NCBI GenBank assembly: GCA_913050205.1
Contig: CAJXAU010000153.1
Coordinates: forward strand, 1-5,186
Source of the DNA: an uncultured Verrucomicrobiota bacterium
GTDB taxonomy: Bacteria > Verrucomicrobiota > Verrucomicrobiia > Limisphaerales > UBA1096
Direction: 5' to 3'
Length of the DNA: 5,186 nucleotides
The notes below the pieces were generated by a model. The model was not told the origin of the DNA, ran no database searches, and saw only the letters and a program-made list of their open reading frames with translations. Positions 4,315 to 5,186 of this stretch are shown in pieces. A program made the position numbers and the translations under genes. Numbering within the stretch: the stretch's first letter is position 1; each line of letters opens with the position of its first letter.

Positions 4315-5186
4315 TTAAAGCGGATCACGCTGCGGTGGCCCGGAACTGGATGAGGGCGGGCTGGATGGAGGGGAGGATGACCGGCTGGGAGGAGACGGGG
4401 GTGAGGAACTCCGCGAAGGCGGACTGTAGGATCGGCTGGGCGGTGTGCTCCGTGTCGGTGGCGAATAGGATCGGCTGGGCGGCGAATAGCTCCGGGCCGG
4501 AGGCGAGTATGACCGTGAAGGCGCCTTGTAGCTGGGTGCGGAAGATCGGCTTGGACTACGGAAGGAGGGCGCGCTTGGCTTGAAGCTGCGGCTTGTTCCG
4601 AACGATCGGGATGGGGCCGGGGTTGTAGGTCGGGAGGGTGTGCTCGGCCTCGCGTAGCTAGGCGAAGACGGGCGTGTCCGACCGACTCCACCAACACGCT
4701 GGCGTGGAGTGGATGGATTCGTCAACCGCTGGGTACCTCCGTACGTACGCACCGGTTTTCGAACTGTGACCCGTGGCGTGTACCGTTTGAAGCTGGGCGT
4801 CCTGCCGATGGCGCTTGGCTTGATGGGCACGGTTGGCCTACTGGTGCGAGACGATGTTACGGGAGTGCGACGTATTGTGGTGGAGCGATTGTTGCTGGAT
4901 TTGGCCGAGGCAACACGGCTGGGGCTCCGTCCGCTGGTGCCTATGCGGGAGGGGCGACTCGGCTTGGTTGCTGCCGGAGAAGTGCTTCGGCTAGTCGAGG
5001 CGGTTGTGCTCGGGCTGGTTTGAGCGCCGGTAACCCCCGAACGTCCGAATGGCCGCGGTGTCCGGATGCTTCCTGATCCGCTTATGTTCAGTTTACCCGG
5101 TTTTTCAAGTTTCGGTTCGCTGTGTTTTTTCGCCACCCTGCGGCCATTGCCATTCTTATCGTTCGAATCGTCGTCGTTGTTATTCG
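4315..5186 (-). CDS. Ser/Pro/Arg-rich low-complexity protein with SRSYSPP-type repeats (5' end probably outside the window)
   Basis: The frame is open from the right edge to the TAA at 4315, giving 290 visible codons. A GTG at 5136 could start a 273-residue protein. I favour a start outside the window, because the 16 codons before that GTG continue in frame with a hydrophilic Asn/Asp-rich segment (NNNDDDSNDKNGNG) and no better start is seen. Numbering from the GTG, residues 1-205 are very basic and rich in Ser, Thr, Pro and Arg, with no hydrophobic segment. Residues 207-268 are a degenerate heptad array, SRSYSPP then variants ending SSSSGPP, before the end QRDPL. The repeated residues use mixed codons (AGC, TCG, TCC, TCA, AGT for Ser; CGG, CGA for Arg), which argues that this frame is the selected one. 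No enzymatic domain is visible. It is presumably disordered, perhaps the tail of a larger protein. The secreted-protein gene follows after 9 bp. Confidence 0.65.
   Translation of the reverse strand, partial: NNNDDDSNDKNGNGRRVAKKHSEPKLEKPGKLNISGSGSIRTPRPFGRSGVTGAQTSPSTTASTSRSTSPAATKPSRPSRIGTSGRSPSRVASAKSSNNRSTTIRRTPVTSSRTSRPTVPIKPSAIGRTPSFKRYTPRVTVRKPVRTYGGTQRLTNPSTPRQRVGGVGRTRPSSPSYARPSTPSRPTTPAPSRSFGTSRSFKPSAPSFRSPSRSSAPSYKAPSRSYSPPARSYSPPSRSYSPPTRSTPPSRSYSPPSRSSSPPSPPSRSSSPPSSPPSSSSGPPQRDPL
4333..4518 (-). repeat. degenerate 21-bp tandem repeat coding for SRSYSPP heptads
   Basis: About ten units encode, in order, SRSYSPP, ARSYSPP, SRSYSPP, TRSTPP, SRSYSPP, SRSSSPP, SPP, SRSSSPP, SSPP and SSSSGPP. 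Units vary more in DNA than in protein, and the last ones shorten and lose Arg and Tyr. The DNA homology suggests growth by slippage or unequal exchange, while the conserved SRS-SPP pattern suggests selection on the protein. Confidence 0.75.

Noticed and set aside
4287..4697. Minus-strand 136-codon frame rich in Arg, His and Pro
   Set aside because: It is a +1-shifted reading of the SRSYSPP array. The heptad pattern is regular only in the other frame, and this frame overlaps the start of the 319-residue gene.
4571..4823. 13-bp direct repeat GCGCTTGGCTTGA at 4571-4583 and 4811-4823, resembling half of the palindrome
   Set aside because: Both copies encode the same KPSA residues in the Ser/Pro-rich protein and lack the second palindrome arm. 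Codon and protein composition explain them.
4709..5023. Plus-strand frame of 104 codons rich in Leu, Val, Gly and Arg
   Set aside because: It is the antisense of Ser/Pro/Arg/Thr codons, which forces this composition. There is no family match, and the minus-strand frame is longer and shows repeat conservation.
1..5186. CRISPR array, tRNA, rRNA, insertion sequence or phage genes
   Set aside because: No regularly spaced repeats, cloverleaf-like segments, rRNA signatures, transposase motifs or flanking target duplications were recognised by eye.

Overview
The window is a run of six genes, all on the minus strand, from a bacterium that is probably a member of the Verrucomicrobiota or a close PVC relative. 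Three signs suggest this: a cytochrome of the 'planctomycete-type cytochrome c' family, a secreted protein ending in the FYR(L/A)-type tail common in verrucomicrobial exported proteins, and an FG-GAP/CRTAC1-like lipoprotein. The lineage is inferred from protein style, not from a marker gene.

In the direction of transcription (right to left) the layout is as follows. (1) A Ser/Pro/Arg-rich protein, open at the right window edge and ending at 4315, has a C-terminal array of SRSYSPP-like heptads. (2) Nine bases later comes a 319-residue exported beta-sandwich-like protein (4305-3346). (3) A 145-bp intergenic region holds a good candidate sigma70-type promoter, a 16-bp perfect palindrome near the predicted transcription start and a clear Shine-Dalgarno site. 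It serves a small periplasmic c-type cytochrome (3200-2751). (4) A DJ-1/PfpI family protein (2732-2172) follows 18 bp later and is probably cotranscribed with the cytochrome. A strong intrinsic terminator lies directly after it. (5) ruvC, the Holliday-junction resolvase, has all four catalytic acids (about 2076-1510). (6) A 75-bp gap leads to an FG-GAP repeat lipoprotein (1434 to the left edge), which is cut off at its C-terminus.

The genes do not form one obvious pathway. Four of the six look exported or envelope-associated, or at least non-cytosolic in character. The cytochrome-PfpI pair is a plausible two-gene transcription unit bounded by a promoter and a terminator. ruvC is a housekeeping gene without ruvA or ruvB beside it.

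The most unexpected signal is a palindrome, GCTTGGCCAAGC, present three times as a perfect 12-bp core (extended to 14 and 16 bp in two copies). Each copy sits near the 5' end of a different gene. No CRISPR array, tRNA, rRNA, transposase or phage gene was seen. No system can be claimed as new from this window. The palindrome family and the SR/SPP-repeat protein are the two points most worth following.
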